DNA of 64,000 nt from Flavobacteriales bacterium. GTDB lineage: Bacteria; Bacteroidota; Bacteroidia; Flavobacteriales_F; PHOS-HE28. Every line of letters begins with the position of its first letter. The first letter of the stretch is position 1. Below the pieces are notes generated by a model. The model searched no databases and was not told where the DNA came from. It was given only the letters and a program-made list of their open reading frames with translations. Of this stretch, positions 19,301 to 32,420 are shown piece after piece. The position numbers were made by a program, and so were the translations under genes. The stretch lies in NCBI GenBank assembly GCA_016705955.1, contig JADJKO010000003.1, positions 378,247 through 442,246 on the forward strand. The letters run 5' to 3'.

Positions 19301-22300
19301 CCGGGCCAACCCATGTACCGAAGGGATCGGGTGTTCCACCCAACAACGTGATGAGATTCACCGCAGTCCCGGGAGCCGATGCGGATCCACAGAAAGAGCC
19401 GGTACCGGACGTCCCTGCATTCGGCGAATCGTTCACAAAGACCGAGACCAGCGCGGTATCGTTCACGCAAGGGGATTGACCCGTGATGATGTAGTAGTAG
19501 TCGCCGGGCGCACTGGTAGCCGGGTTGAACGTGCCGTTGTGCGGCAGTAGATCAGGACCCAACCAGGAACCATTGTTCTGCGGGTTGCAGGTGAGCGCGT
19601 TGAACAATAGGAACTGCTGGCCACCGCTACAGACCGTGGTAGAGCTGTTGCACCCTGCATTCGCACCAGTGATCACGGATATCGTGAGGAATGCCACCGC
19701 TTGTGTACATGGCGCCTGCCCTTGTACGCGGTATTCGTAGATGCCTTGCACATCCACGCCGGGCACGAACATGGGGTCGTGGTTCTGGATGTTGAAGTAC
19801 CAAGTGCCGTTCGGGCTCGGGTTGCCCGGAAGCAAGGCCGTCATGTTGAATGGCGCCCCGGAGGAACACGTGACCGTGGAAGCATTACCACCGGCGTTCG
19901 GGGCTTGCACTTCGCTGACCGTCACGCGTGCATTCACCTGCCCACAAGGCGGGGTTCCGCTCACCACATAATAGAAATCGCCGGGGTCGTTGGCGGCCGG
20001 GTTATAGGTTCCCGAGAATGGTGATCCGCCCGGAGCACCAATGAACCAGTTCCCGCCACCCGGCGGTGTGCCTCCGAGGAAGAGGAAGAGGGAGAACGGA
20101 AGGCTGTTGCTACAGGTGATCGTGCTGCCGTTCGTGAACGGGCTCGGTGCCGCGATCACGGTCAGGTTCACATCCGCGGAATCCGAATCGCAACCAATGA
20201 TCCCCGACAACCGGTACCGGAAATGATACAAGCCCGGTGTGACCAGCGTGGCATTGAAATACTGCCCTGTCAATCCTCCGGTGGCATCGAGATCGAGCCA
20301 CGCACCGCCCGGTTGTGGACTTCCGCCCAATAGGCTGAAGAGATTCACCTGAATACTGCTGCTACAGACGGAGGGACTACTGTTCGAACCCGCTTCCAAC
20401 TGCGGCACGATCGTCACATCGACGTGCGCGTCATCATGATTGCATTGCCCGATCCCCGGTACGGTGTACTCGAATTCATACGTCCCGGGCGGGAGCGCTG
20501 ATGGTGTGAAGAAGTTTCCGCTCAACTGCCCCGTGGGCGGGCCCTCTTCGGTCCATGTTCCGCCCAGATCATAGGTACCGATGAGCCCGGTGAACAGATC
20601 CACGGAGGCGGTTCCTTGGCAAATGGTAAGGTCACCGCTTCCTCCGGCGTTGGGCGCTTGGTTCACGATCGCTGTTACGGTCGCGGAAGCGTTGATGCAT
20701 GGCGCCACACCGACCACCGTGTACACATAATCGCCCGGTTGCGACGTGCCCGGGATGAAGACACCGGAGCTCGCACCATCAGGGCCCATCCACGTCCCGC
20801 CCACATCCGGACTACCGTTCAATTGGTTGAACAGATCCACGGGACCACTGGTACTACAGCGCGTGAAACTGTTGTTGCTTCCTGCCACTGGCTGCTGGTT
20901 CACGTTCACCACCACCACCGCCGTTGCTGCAACGCAGGGGGTCTGTCCCGGAACAGTGTATGTGTAACCACCGGGTACCGAGGTGCCCGGGGTGAAGGTT
21001 CCGGTATGCGCCGTGCCGTTCGGTCGGGTCCACGTTCCGCCGCTGTCCGGGGTTCCCCCCAACTGGTCAACAAGCGGGAAAGTCCCTTCGCTGCTGCACA
21101 CCGTAATGGCCGAGTTCACGCCCGCGTTCGGGGCGGTGTTCACCACCACGGTGACGAATCCGGTATCATTCACACAAGGCGCTGTGCCGGGTACGATGTA
21201 GGCATAGGTGCCGGGCGCGCTTGTGCCGGGGCTGAAGGTCCCGTTCATAGGCCCCAAGGAAGGATCGATCCATGAACCCGAACCGTTCGGTGTTCCGCCG
21301 AGGACGTTGATCAAAAGGAAAGGGCTGTTCGTGCTGCACACGGTGATCGTGCCGTTCACACCCGCGTTCGGAGCGATCACGCGATTCACCTGTACCACGG
21401 CGCTCAGGGCGGCGCACGGCGCATTGCCCTGCACGGTGTACGTGTAATTGCCGCCCGCATCGGATGCTGGTTGGTAGGTCCCGGAGTGGGCCGTTCCATT
21501 TGGCCGCGTCCACGCACCACCGCTTTGCGGCGAACCACCCAGCAGTGTGAAGAGATCCACGGAAGCGGCGTTGCTGCACAGCGTGATGGTTCCGTTCGTT
21601 CCGGGGTTGGGTGGAGCGATCACCGTGACCGAAACGGTCGATTGTGCATTCGCACATGGAGCGGTTCCGGCAACCGTGTACACGTAATCACCGGCTGCCG
21701 AGGTTCCGGGTGTGAACATGTTGCTCACTCCTCCCCCGCCGGGCCCGGTCCAAGAACCGGTACCGTCAGGCGTTCCTCCCACAAGGGTGAAGAGGTCGAA
21801 TGGTGCATCATTGCCGCATACCGTCGTGGATCCTCCCGTGCCGGCGTCCGGTGCGGTGATCACCGTCACATTCACCACCGCTGTTGCGTTGGCGCATGGT
21901 GCAAGACCAAGCACGGTGTAGGTGTACGGCCCGGACTGATCGGTCGCCGGATCGAAGGTGGCGGAATGCGCTCCAAGCGGACCTGTCCATGAGCCACCCG
22001 CGTTCGGCGTGCCGCCCAGCTGGTTGAACAAGTTGAACGAGGCATTGTTCGAGCACCGTGAAATTGAAACCCCTATTCCCGCATTCGGAGCGGTGTTCAC
22101 CGTTACCGTTACCGTACTGGAGGCCGGATCGCAGGGAGCAAGTCCCACGACGGTATAGGTGTAGACACCGGGTGCGCTTGTCCCCGGGGTGAAGCTTCCG
22201 GAATGGGGCTGGTTCGCCGGATCACGCCATGAGCCACCGACATCCGGACTTCCGCCAAGTGCTCCGAACAAGGTGAACACACCGTCGGTGCTGCATAGGG

Positions 22301-23750
22301 TAACCACTCCGTTGGTGCCTGGGTTCGGCGCTGGGTGTACGGTGATGTTCAGGACCGCGCTTGCGTTGGCACATGGGGCGGTTCCGTTCACCGTGTAGGT
22401 GTACAGGCCGGTCACATCCGTTGCCGGGTTGAAGTTCGGACCGTGCGCACCGCCCGGACCGACCCAACTGCCACCTGCATCGGGTGTACCGTTCAACTCG
22501 CTGATCAACGTGAAGGTCAGGTCGTCGCTGCACACGGTGATGCTTCTGTCGATACCAGCGTTCGGAGCCGTGATCTGCGTCACGGTCACCGTCGCGAAAA
22601 CAGAAGGGCAAGGCGGTGTACCCGGAACGGTGTACGTGTAAACACCGGGTGTACTGGAGCCGGGGATGTAGGTGGCGGAGACCGGAGATCCACCAGGGCC
22701 GGTCCATGCACCGGTAACCTGTGGGGTTCCGCCGAGAAATGTGATCAGCCCGAATGATGGATTGTTGCTACAAACTGTCGTGCTTCCATTGGTTCCGGCG
22801 TTCGACGGTTGGTTCACGGTGACCGTGACCGTTGCCGAGGCTGGCGAACAGGGAGGGATACCGGTTACCGTATAGGTATACACCCCCGCCGGGTCCGTTC
22901 CGGGAATGAAGGTGCCATTATTGGCGCCGCCACCCGGGGCGATCCATGTTCCTCCCGGGTCAGGGGTTCCACCGAGCGCAGCGAAGAGGGAGACCGGCCC
23001 TTGGTTGGCACAAACACTCAAGTTGGAATTCACACCGGGATCCGGTGCGTTGACCTTGGTGATACCAAGGATCGCGCTCGCAGGAGGGCAGGGTGAAGGT
23101 CCGGACTGTGTGTAGGTCCAATTGCCTCCGGGGTCCACGGCCGGATCGAACAGGTCCACATGCGATACGCCGAGCGGGTCCTTCCATGAACCACCGGGGT
23201 CCGGGCTGCCCTGCAACAAGGAGAACAGCGATACCGGTAATGCGGCCGAGCAGATGGATGTGTTCGTGTTGTCCCCGGGATGCGGGGCTGTCGTGATCCG
23301 AGCACTCCATCCGGCAGCGGTACCCGAAGCATCACTTTGCCAATGAAAGGTCAAACATCCCGATGCATGTGTGGAAGTGAACGTCTGTCCTGCAAGCGAG
23401 TTCAGGTTGTTGCCGACAGCGAGCGGCAGACCGATCGCCGCATCACCATCATAGACGGTGAGTTGGTCGGTAGGAGCCCCACCAGCCATTGCCCAAGAGA
23501 GGAAAAGAACCGAGGTGCTCGGGCCGGAACCAGCACCACCGGACGGGCAGATGGTCACCGTGACATCCTCGTTGTTGCCATGATCACCTGTAGCACCGCC
23601 CGAATCATAGAACATCCCCGTACAGGAATCGAACTGCTGATCATGGTCGGCGAGACAGACCTGTGCGGACCCTAGGCGCGGCAAAAGGGCGAAGGCCACG
23701 CACGCAGCAGCGGTCAACGGCAATGAAGAACTTCGCTGGATCGATCGCAC
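16383..23750 (-). CDS. Giant T9SS-exported protein with CUB domain and 31 repeats, N-terminal part
   Basis: A signal peptide (LPLTAAACVAFALLPRLGSAQ) is followed by a CUB-like domain (about 30-155, with DQLTVYDGDAAIG and GCLTFHWQSD). Twenty-nine repeats of about 78 residues then follow, and two more lie in the C-terminal part. A repeat typically has a CS pair, a LF..LGGTP.xGGSW core, a PGGxxHSGTFxPGTSAPGVYTYTV strand pair and a PC before the next unit, so most repeats hold two or three Cys and probably a disulphide. The GTG at 23750 is chosen as start: the open frame reaches a TTG at 23786, but that codon lies on the promoter element. With the C-terminal part the protein would have about 2850 residues. 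It is probably a surface adhesin partnered by the PorP gene it overlaps. Confidence 0.85.
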
Positions 23751-23782
23751 GGAGATGGAAAGGCTATCTACGGTAGGGGGTT

Positions 23783-23790
23783 GCAAAGTA
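23783..23790 (-). promoter_or_regulatory. Internal promoter-like element before the giant CUB/repeat gene
   Basis: TACTTTGC on the minus strand resembles TAnnTTTG with one base fewer. It lies 32 bases before GTG 23750, within the only long gap (175 bases) in the T9SS operon. It suggests separate initiation for the last three genes. Confidence 0.35.
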
Positions 23791-23925
23791 CGTCCCTATG
23801 ACGGGGCGGCGTCAATTCAAAGGCCCACCAGCAAAGGGAAAATCGACCATTATCATGAACCGATCGACGGAGATCGGTGCCCATCCGGGAACGGACGGCC
23901 GTTTCTTGCGCGCGGCGTTGCTTAC

Positions 23926-24852
23926 CTACGGTACACTTGGAGTCGCTGGAGCTTCCGCCGGTTTCTTTCCGATGGTGACCGCCAACATGATCTCGTGCGT
24001 GCCAGTGCTGTAGTTGCTCAGGTTGCTGGTGATGATGTCATAGCTATACCCGAACTGGAAGGACTGCTTATGCCAGTAACCCAACATCGCGCACCACGCA
24101 TCGTTCGTCCGGTAGGAAGCCCCGATCCAGAACGCATCGCGGTACCGGGCCAACAAGGTCAGATCCGCCTTCACCGGAACAGGGTCCACGAACTTCACCA
24201 TGAAGGAGGGTTCGAGTTTCAGATCATCCCCTACCGGAAACCGGTAGCCGCCCATGGCATAGTAGTGCCGATCCATCCGGCTCAAAGTGCCATTGTCCGT
24301 ATTGAGGAAATAGACCTTGTTGTTCAACAACTGCGGCGCCGAAGCACCGAACCAATAGCGAGGTGCATAGAACAGGAAGGAGAAGGCGGCATCGGGTTTC
24401 AACTCGCCGCGTAGCTGATCATCGATGATCGGATCGCCCTGATCGTGGAAGGTGATCTTGGATCCATCGATAAGGAACTGCAACATTCCACCGGACACCG
24501 CCAGCGACAATTTCAGATCCTCGGTGATGCGCAGATGATAGGCATAGGAGGCCTGCACCCCTGTGCGCCGTGTGGGGCCAACAATGTCCGTGAAGATGTA
24601 GCCGCCCAAGCCCATCTTACTTCCTAATGGTGTGGTGCCGCTAAGGGTGAAGGTGCGCGGCGCATCCTGAATGCCAACCCACTGGTAGCGGTGCCCACTG
24701 CGCAACTCGAAGAATGGTCGACTGCCTGCAACAGCTTGGTTGAAGATATAGTCGTTGAACATGTACTGGGTGAACTGCGGCAGTTGCTGTGCGTGTGCTG
24801 CGATCACCGCGGCGATCGCAACCAGCGTCGAGAGGAGGTGCTTGGTTCGCAT
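23926..24852 (-). CDS. PorP/SprF family type IX secretion membrane protein (2)
   Basis: The 308-residue barrel protein has a signal peptide (LLSTLVAIAAVIAAHAQ) and the opening QLPQFTQYMFNDYIFNQAVAGSRP. Family strands follow: RYQWVGIQDAPRTFTLSG, MGLGGYIFTDIVGPTRRTG and FLFYAPRYWFGASAPQLL, ending GTHEIMLAVTI and a short Pro/Ala tail. It begins four bases after the stop of the giant SprB-like gene and is probably that adhesin's delivery partner in the outer membrane. It is about as divergent from PorP (1) and (3) as they are from each other, so each pair appears to be old and not a recent duplication. The long gap after it holds the promoter-like element at 23783. Confidence 0.95.
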   Translation of the reverse strand: MRTKHLLSTLVAIAAVIAAHAQQLPQFTQYMFNDYIFNQAVAGSRPFFELRSGHRYQWVGIQDAPRTFTLSGTTPLGSKMGLGGYIFTDIVGPTRRTGVQASYAYHLRITEDLKLSLAVSGGMLQFLIDGSKITFHDQGDPIIDDQLRGELKPDAAFSFLFYAPRYWFGASAPQLLNNKVYFLNTDNGTLSRMDRHYYAMGGYRFPVGDDLKLEPSFMVKFVDPVPVKADLTLLARYRDAFWIGASYRTNDAWCAMLGYWHKQSFQFGYSYDIITSNLSNYSTGTHEIMLAVTIGKKPAEAPATPSVP

Positions 24853-24856
24853 GGGG

Positions 24857-27800
24857 CTATCGGATCACGGTAAGTGGACCTGTGTATGCGTCGGGGAAGC
24901 GCGGGTCGTTCAGCTTGATCACGTAGTAGTATGTCCCCACAGGAACGAAGCCTCCGTTGTACTTGCCTTCCCATGGGCGTTGGTAACCCACACTCCGGAA
25001 GAGCATTTCGCCCCAGCGATTGTAGATCTCCACTTCACATTCCGGGAAGAGGTCGATGAAGTCGATCACCCAGGTGTCGTTCCATCCATCACCGTTCGGC
25101 GTGAAGCCCGTGGGGATCACCACTTCGGGGATCACTGTCACCAGCACGGAGTCCAGACTCACGCATCCGTTGGATGAAGTGACCGTTACCGTGAACCAGG
25201 TCGTGATCGCCGGAGCACTGGTCGGGGCGGCCACTGTCGCATTGCTTACCAAGCTATCCGGTGTCCATACGTAGGACGACCCTTGTGGCCCGGTGGGGGA
25301 TCCACCAAGTGTGACCTCATCACCCAGGAAGATGGTGTGGTCCGGACCTGCGTTCGCGATGGGCAGTTGAAGGATCGAAAGGACCACTTGATCCGAGGCG
25401 GTACACGGGCCATCGGAGATCGTGAGCGTGTAGGTGTACGTGCCATTCTGCAGGACACCGAGATCCACGGTGGCCGTATTGCCGACCATATTTCCTTGGT
25501 CATCCGTCCAGACATAGTTCACGGCTCCGGTGCTGTTGGATCCATCCAAGGTGATGGCCACTCCGCCACATTCGTTCTGGTCCGCGCCCGCATCGGCGAC
25601 GACGGTGATCAGTGCATTCACTTGCACATTGATCGTGACCGTGCAGCCGTTCGCATCCATCACCACCAAGGTGTACGAACCTGGAGCGAGTGAACCGATA
25701 TCCTCCGATTGCGCAGCGAATGCTCCGGGACCGCTCCACGCCAACGTGTAGTTCGGTACGCCGCCCGTGGTTGTCACTGCGATCGCGCCGTCCGTTGCAT
25801 CCGCGCAACTCGCATCGGTCACTTGATCGACCGTGATATTGAGCGCCGTTGGTTCGGTAATGGTGTAGGTGAAGACGCTGTCGCATCCCACACCGTCGGT
25901 GATCGTGAGCGCGTAACTACCCGGGCAGAGCGATGTCGCTTGGTCGGTGCCTTGCCCGTTCGGCGGTTCAGGAGACCAAACGAAAGTGAACGCGCCGATA
26001 CCGCCGGTCGGTGTCGTTACGATGGATCCATCGCAATCGCCGTTGCAATTCACATCGGACACCGAGGCGTTGTCCACAATGGGTTGGAACGGAAGCACGG
26101 TGAATGTGTAGGTCGTGTCACAACCGAGCGCATCGCTGATCAACACGCTATTCGGTCCCGCACACAAGCCCGTCACTTGTTCGGTTCCTTGGCCTGTTGC
26201 TGGTTCCGGCTGCCAGAAGTAGGTGTATGGTCCGGTACCGCCCGTTGGTGAAACCGCTGCTGTTCCATCGCATGGACCGAAACAGGTCTCATTGGTGAAA
26301 AGCAATCCGGCATCGATCGGTGTTCCCTGTGTGATCGTGAACGGAACCGTCAACGAGCAACCATTCGCGTCGACGACCTGCACGCTATGATCCCCTGCGC
26401 AGAGGTCCGTGATCCCGGTGACGTCCTGTGCGATCGGGATACCAGCACCATTGAACCAGGTGATCGTGTACGGCGCGTTTCCGCCGGTGATCACCACATC
26501 CGCTGTCCCTTGGCAATCGCCGAAGCAGACATCATCCACTGTGCTCAACTGAGCGTCCAACACTTCGGGATCGATAAGCGTGAAGGTGTACGTGGTGTCG
26601 CATCCGTTCCCGTCGGTGATGGTCACGCTCCGATCACCAGCGCATAGCTGATCAGCGGTGTCCGTTCCTTGTCCGTTCGGTGGAACCGGATCCCAGAAGA
26701 ATGAGTAGGGGATCGTTCCTCCATTCGGCACCATCGTGATCACACCATCACATGCGCCGTTGCACGTGATCGGCGTTACGGTGGAGGAAGCAGTAAGAAG
26801 AGTGGGCTCCAGGATCAGCACATCCACCACGATGGAACAACCGGCCAGATCACTGATCGTAACCGACCATGTGCCCGCGCAGAGTTGTGATGCCTGCGGT
26901 GTGCCTTGTCCTACCGGCGGCACGGGATCCCATAGGAAGTCATACGGTGGCTGACCGCCTGTCGGCCCAACCGTAGCAACACCATCACATGCGCCGTTGC
27001 ACGTAACGGGCGTCGTGCTGAGGTTCGGTACGATCGGATCAGGATCCGAGACGAATGCCGTATCGATGGTGACGCAACCCGTACCGTTCGTGACCTGTGC
27101 GAGGTAGAGTCCGGCGCAGAGGTTTGAAAGCACGTTGCCTGGTTCATTCAAGTTGTTGCCGCTCGCGTCGAACCACATGATCGAGCATGCCGGATCCGAG
27201 CAAACGAAGTCCACGCTCACCTGTCCATCGCAATCGCCCGGACACGTGGTGATCCCGTTCGTCATGGTGGTCACCTCGCCATCGCTGTCGCTGATCGCCA
27301 CCAGACGTGTGATCGAACAGGAATTCGCATCGGTGATCGTCACCGCGTACAGTCCAGCACACAAGCCTGTCATCATCGGATCCGTGCCGATGATGCCACC
27401 GCCGAAAGTCCACACGATGAAGTACGGCGCTGTGCCACCACTTGGGGTGATCGTACCCGAGCCATTGCAGATACCACATTCGCTCAACGTGCTGCTCGTA
27501 GTCGCATCCAGCGGTTGTGGCTCATCGATCTGGTACGTGTCCGATATGGAACAAGCATTCGAATCGGTCACGGTAAGGGTGAAGGGGCCCGCACACAGGC
27601 CACTTGCGGTATCCGTTCCTTGTCCACTCGCTGGGTTTGGCGACCACAGGTAGGTGTACGGCGCAACACCACCGGTTATGATCACGCTCACCGATCCATT
27701 GCAATCTCCTGCGCAGGAAACGCCTACCGCGTTGCTGTTGATCGCAAGAGGTGTCGGACCAAGGATGAGCACTTGCACGGTGGTATCGCACGTCACGGCG

Positions 27801-30800
27801 TCAGCGATCAACACGGTGTACACCCCAGCGCATAGACCGGTGGCCATCGGTGTTCCTTGTCCACCACCGGGTTCCGGTGACCAAGTGTAGATGTAGGGAC
27901 CGACCCCTCCCGTCGGACCCACTGTGGCAGTTCCATCACAATCACCGGAACAAGTAACAGGCGTCGAACTCAGGTTGGTAACGATCACCAGCGATGGGAC
28001 GACGATCGCATCCGCGAAGCTGACGCAACCACTACCGTTGGTGACCTGTGCGGTGTAGATGCCGACGCACAGGTTGTCGAGGACCAATTGGTTCTGCGCA
28101 AGCAGGTTGCCCAGTGGATCGAACCAATCCAGGTTGCACGGCGGCGTGCTGCACACGAAACTCACGCTCACGGTTCCGTCACACAGGTTCGCACAAGTGG
28201 TCTGCCCGTTCGTGGGGGTGAGCACTTCCGCATTCGCATCGGGGATCTGCACCGGTTGCGTGATACCGCAACCGTTCAGGTCCGAAACCGTGAGGAGGTA
28301 CAATCCTCCGCAGAGATCGGTGACCGCGGCATCAGTGCTCACCAAGACGCCACCAAGTGTCCACGCGATATCATACGGCTGCGTTCCACCGTTGATCGTC
28401 ACGGTGGCTTGACCGTCGCAATTCGGACAAGTGCTTGGCACCGTGCTCACGCTCACCTGCATCGGTTGCGGTTCGATGATGGTATAGGTCTCGGTGATGG
28501 AACAGTTGTTCGCATCCGTAATGGTCACTGACCAATCACCCGCGCAAAGGCCGAAGGCACCGGATCCACCTTGACCGCTGGGCGGAACAGGCGACCACAC
28601 ATAGGTGTATGGTCCAGTGCCACCACTCGTGATCAAGGTCACGTTGGCATCACATTGTCCCGGACACGAAATGCCGATGACCACCGCTCCGGAATTCAAC
28701 GGAAGCGGTTCGGTGATGAGCACTTGCGCGGTGGTATCGCATCCGCCGCCATCGCTGATCAGTACCGTGTACACACCGGCGCAAAGTCCAGTAGCCATCG
28801 GTGTTCCTTGTCCACCACCCGGTTCGGGTGACCATGTGAACACGTAGGGAGGAATACCGCCACTCACTCCAACTGTGGCGGTTCCATCACACAGTCCTGC
28901 GCACGTCACCGGCGATGAACTGATAAGCAAAGTGGTTGGTGTAGGAGCAACAACCGTTGCGGTATCGATGCTCACACACCCGGAAGCATTCGTGACCTGA
29001 ACGATGTAGTCCCCGGGACAAAGACCGGATAGCGCATTCCCGCTCTGACCCAGATCATTCCCTTGCGCATCGAACCACGCAATGGTGCACAAGGGATCCG
29101 CACAATTGAAGTCCACACTTACCGACCCATCGCACGTGTTCGGGCACGATGTCGTTCCATTCGTCGTGCTCAGGACTTCGCCATTGGAATCCGTGATCGC
29201 GACAGCTTGCTGCACGCTGCATCCGTTCGCATCCACCACCAGGACGGTGTAGATCCCCGCGCAGAGGTCGATCAGGTCGGCGTCATTGCTGATCACCACA
29301 CCCAGTCCGTTCGTCCAGATGATCACGTACGGCGAGGTGCCACCGCTCACCAACACCGAAGCCGTACCGATGCAGACCTGGCATTCGCTCGGCGTGGAAC
29401 TCACCAGGATGGCGAGTGGCGAAGGTTCCGTGAGGACGTAACTGAACGGTGCGGTGCATCCATTCGCATCCGTGATCGTCACGTTCCACGTTCCTGCGCA
29501 AAGACCTGTTGCATTCGGCTGTCCTTGTCCGTTCGGCGGAACCGGCGACCACACATAACTGTATGGTCCAACACCACCGCTCGGTGCCAGCTGAACGGAT
29601 CCGTTGCATTGCGCGGCGCAAGAGATCACTGAGACCGTCGCATTATCGACGATCGCATCCGGACCGGTGATGAGGATGTCAGCGTCGATCGTGCATCCCG
29701 CTTGATCCGCGATCGTCACCGTGTACACACCGGCGCAAAGTCCGGTGGCCATCGGAGTTCCTTGGCCGGTGCCCGGTTCCGGCGACCATACATAGATGTA
29801 CGGCGGTTGCCCTCCTGTCGGTCCAACGGTCGCCGTTCCATCGCACACACCGTTGCAACTCACCGGTGTGCTGCTGCTATTGGCAAGGATCGCGGTGAAG
29901 GGCTGGATCGTGAAGGGGAAGGTCTCCACACAACCGTTGTCATCCGTAAGGGTCACGGTGTAATTCACTCCCGCACATAGTCCAGTAGCTGTGGTGGATC
30001 CCTGGCCGCCGCTCGGCGCTGGTTGCCAGTCGATGCTGATGTTACCCGTTCCTCCCGCAGGAGCTATTGTCGCGGTTCCACTGCATGCACCAGCGCATGT
30101 TTCCGGAGTGGTCGTGGGCACACCGGTGATCGGGGGTGGTGAGTTCAAGAAGAATGTGGTGGAGCTTTGGCACCCCACAACGTCAAACACTTCAACGGTC
30201 CACAGGCCGATGCAAAGACCCGAGACCGTCGGTGTTCCTTGTCCGACCGGTGGCGGCGGGCTCCACACGTAGGTGTAGGGCGGAATACCACCGCTTGGTG
30301 AAACGGTCGCCGTCCCTTCACAGGTATTCGCGCACGGCGTAGGCGTTACGATCAGGTTGTCCGAGATCGGCACCTTCGGCAGAATGTCGAAGACCACCGT
30401 GGTGTCGCATCCAGATGCGTCGGTGATCAACACGGACCACGTGCCCGGACACAAACTCGAGGCGCTCGGTGTTCCTTGTCCTACGGGTGGGTTCGGCGTC
30501 CATAGGAAGGAGAATGGCGCTTGCCCACCGGTCGGTGCGACGGTCGCGGTTCCATTGCATGGGCCAAAGCAGTTCTCATCCGTGTGGCTTTCATTCGGCA
30601 CGATCGCTGGAGGCGAGGTGATCGTGATCATCAACACCGTATCGCATTGTGCCGCATCGGTGATCTGCAAGGTCCAGATCCCCGGACACAGACCACCTGC
30701 ATTCGGAGTGCCCTGACCGCTGCCCGGCTGCGGCGTCCACAAATAGGAATAGGCCGGCACTCCTCCGGAGGTCACCACGGCGATCGATCCATCACAGGAA

Positions 30801-32420
30801 TTCCCGCAACTCGCGGGCGTTGGTGTCGCCACCGCATCGATACCCGACGGTGTGCTGATCGCAAAGGGGAAGTCCACCGCACAACCCACCGCATCGGTGA
30901 TGGTGAGCATATAGGCCCCGGGACAGAAACCGGTCGCCGAAGGCGTTCCCTGTCCACCACCGGGTGGCGGTTGCCAGTCATAAGTGTAAGGACCCGTTCC
31001 GCCGGTCGCGGTGGAAGTAGCGGTTCCATCACATGCACCACCGCAACTCGCCGGGGTGGTCACCAACGCCGGGTCGATCGGGATCGGATCATTGATCGTG
31101 AAGGTGATCGTGGTATCGCAACCGGCCGCATCCGTCACGGTCACGCTGTAATTACCCGGGCAGAGATCGGTGGCGTTCACTGTTCCTTGTCCACCGCCGG
31201 GCGCAGGGTTCCATATCATTCCGTAGGGCGCTGTGCCGCCGGTGATCACCAACGTCCCCGTACCATCGCACTGGCCGGCACAGGTCGGGTCAGTGGTCGT
31301 CACGGAAGCATTTAGCGGCAGGGGTTCATCAACTTCGAAGGTCAGCGTGGTATCGCAAGCCCCGCTGGTGATCGTCACACTCCAAGGGCCCGCGCATAAG
31401 CCGGAGGCTGTGGTTGTTCCTTGGCCAACCGGCGGGGCAGGTGTCCACACATAGCCGAAGGTCCCGTTCCCGCCGCTCACCGTGAGGACGATGCTGCCAT
31501 TGCAATCACCAGCGCAGGTCACGTCCGTTACCGATCCGCTCGCAACGATCGGCGGTGGTGCGGGTACGGTGAATGCGATCATGGTATCACAACCCAGCGC
31601 ATCCGCAACGGTGAGTGTATAGGCTTGCGGACAAAGTCCCGTTACATTCGGAGTGCCCTGTCCACCACCGGGCGCTGGTGACCATACATAGGTATACGGT
31701 GATACTCCCCCACCTGCGATCACACCGGCACTGCCATCACACACACCCGGACAAGAGGCTGGCAGGATTTGCAATGAAAGCGTGATGGGCACCGCATCAA
31801 GAATGGTGAAGGGGACAGTGAGCGGGCATCCGTGTGCATCGGTGATGAGCACGCTGATCGGACCAGCGCACAAGCCGCTCGCCGAATTCGTTCCCTGACC
31901 AATAGCAGGAGCGGGCAACCATAGATAGGTGTACGGTGATGTACCTCCACTCACCAATACGCTGGCCGTTCCATCACACGCACCGCCGCACGTCACGTCC
32001 GTGTGATCCGGTGTGGCATCCAATGGTGGCGGTTCATTGATCGTGAACGTGATCAGTGTATCACATCCATTCGCATCGGTCACCAACACACTTCCCGGTC
32101 CGGCGCAGAGTCCGGTCACCGATGGTGTTCCTTGCCCAGCACCCGGCACTGGTGCCCATGTGTACATGTATGGTCCCACTCCACCGGTAACCACGAGGAT
32201 CACTTCGCCATCACACACACCGGCGCATGAAGCATCGGTCACGGTGGATGACACATCAAGCGGAGGTGGCGCATTCACAATGAAGATCACCGTGGTATCA
32301 CAGCCCGATGGTGTGGTCACGGTCACTTGACAAGGCCCTGCACATAGCCCGGACACATTCACCGTTCCTTGCCCGACCGGAGGAACCGGCGACCAAACAA
32401 TAGAGTACGGCGGAACGATC
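24857..32420 (-). CDS. Giant SprB-like adhesin, repeat region and C-terminal sorting domain
   Basis: About 29 SprB-type repeats of 75-90 residues fill most of this part. Each has a C.G.CDG..TV..SGG..PY.Y.W core, a GQGTP.ATGLCAG turn and a VTITDA.GCD strand. Around residues 1000-1900 blocks of four repeats recur three times, giving a higher-order period. After the repeats come two PKD/Ig-like segments (VADAGADQNECGG, ANAGPDHTIFLGDEV). The type B sorting domain follows: IPTGFTPNGDGWNDTW, EIYNRWGEMLF and a final TGPLTVIR. SprB of Flavobacterium is a cell-surface gliding adhesin with similar repeats, so attachment or gliding is the likely role. The frame opens at 32452 only because of the frameshift; it joins the N-terminal part at about 32415-32425 by one added base. 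Confidence 0.88.

Noticed and set aside
23751..23786. Start of the CUB/repeat giant at the TTG codon 23786
   Set aside because: The codon lies inside the promoter-like TACTTTGC box; GTG 23750 gives a better signal peptide.
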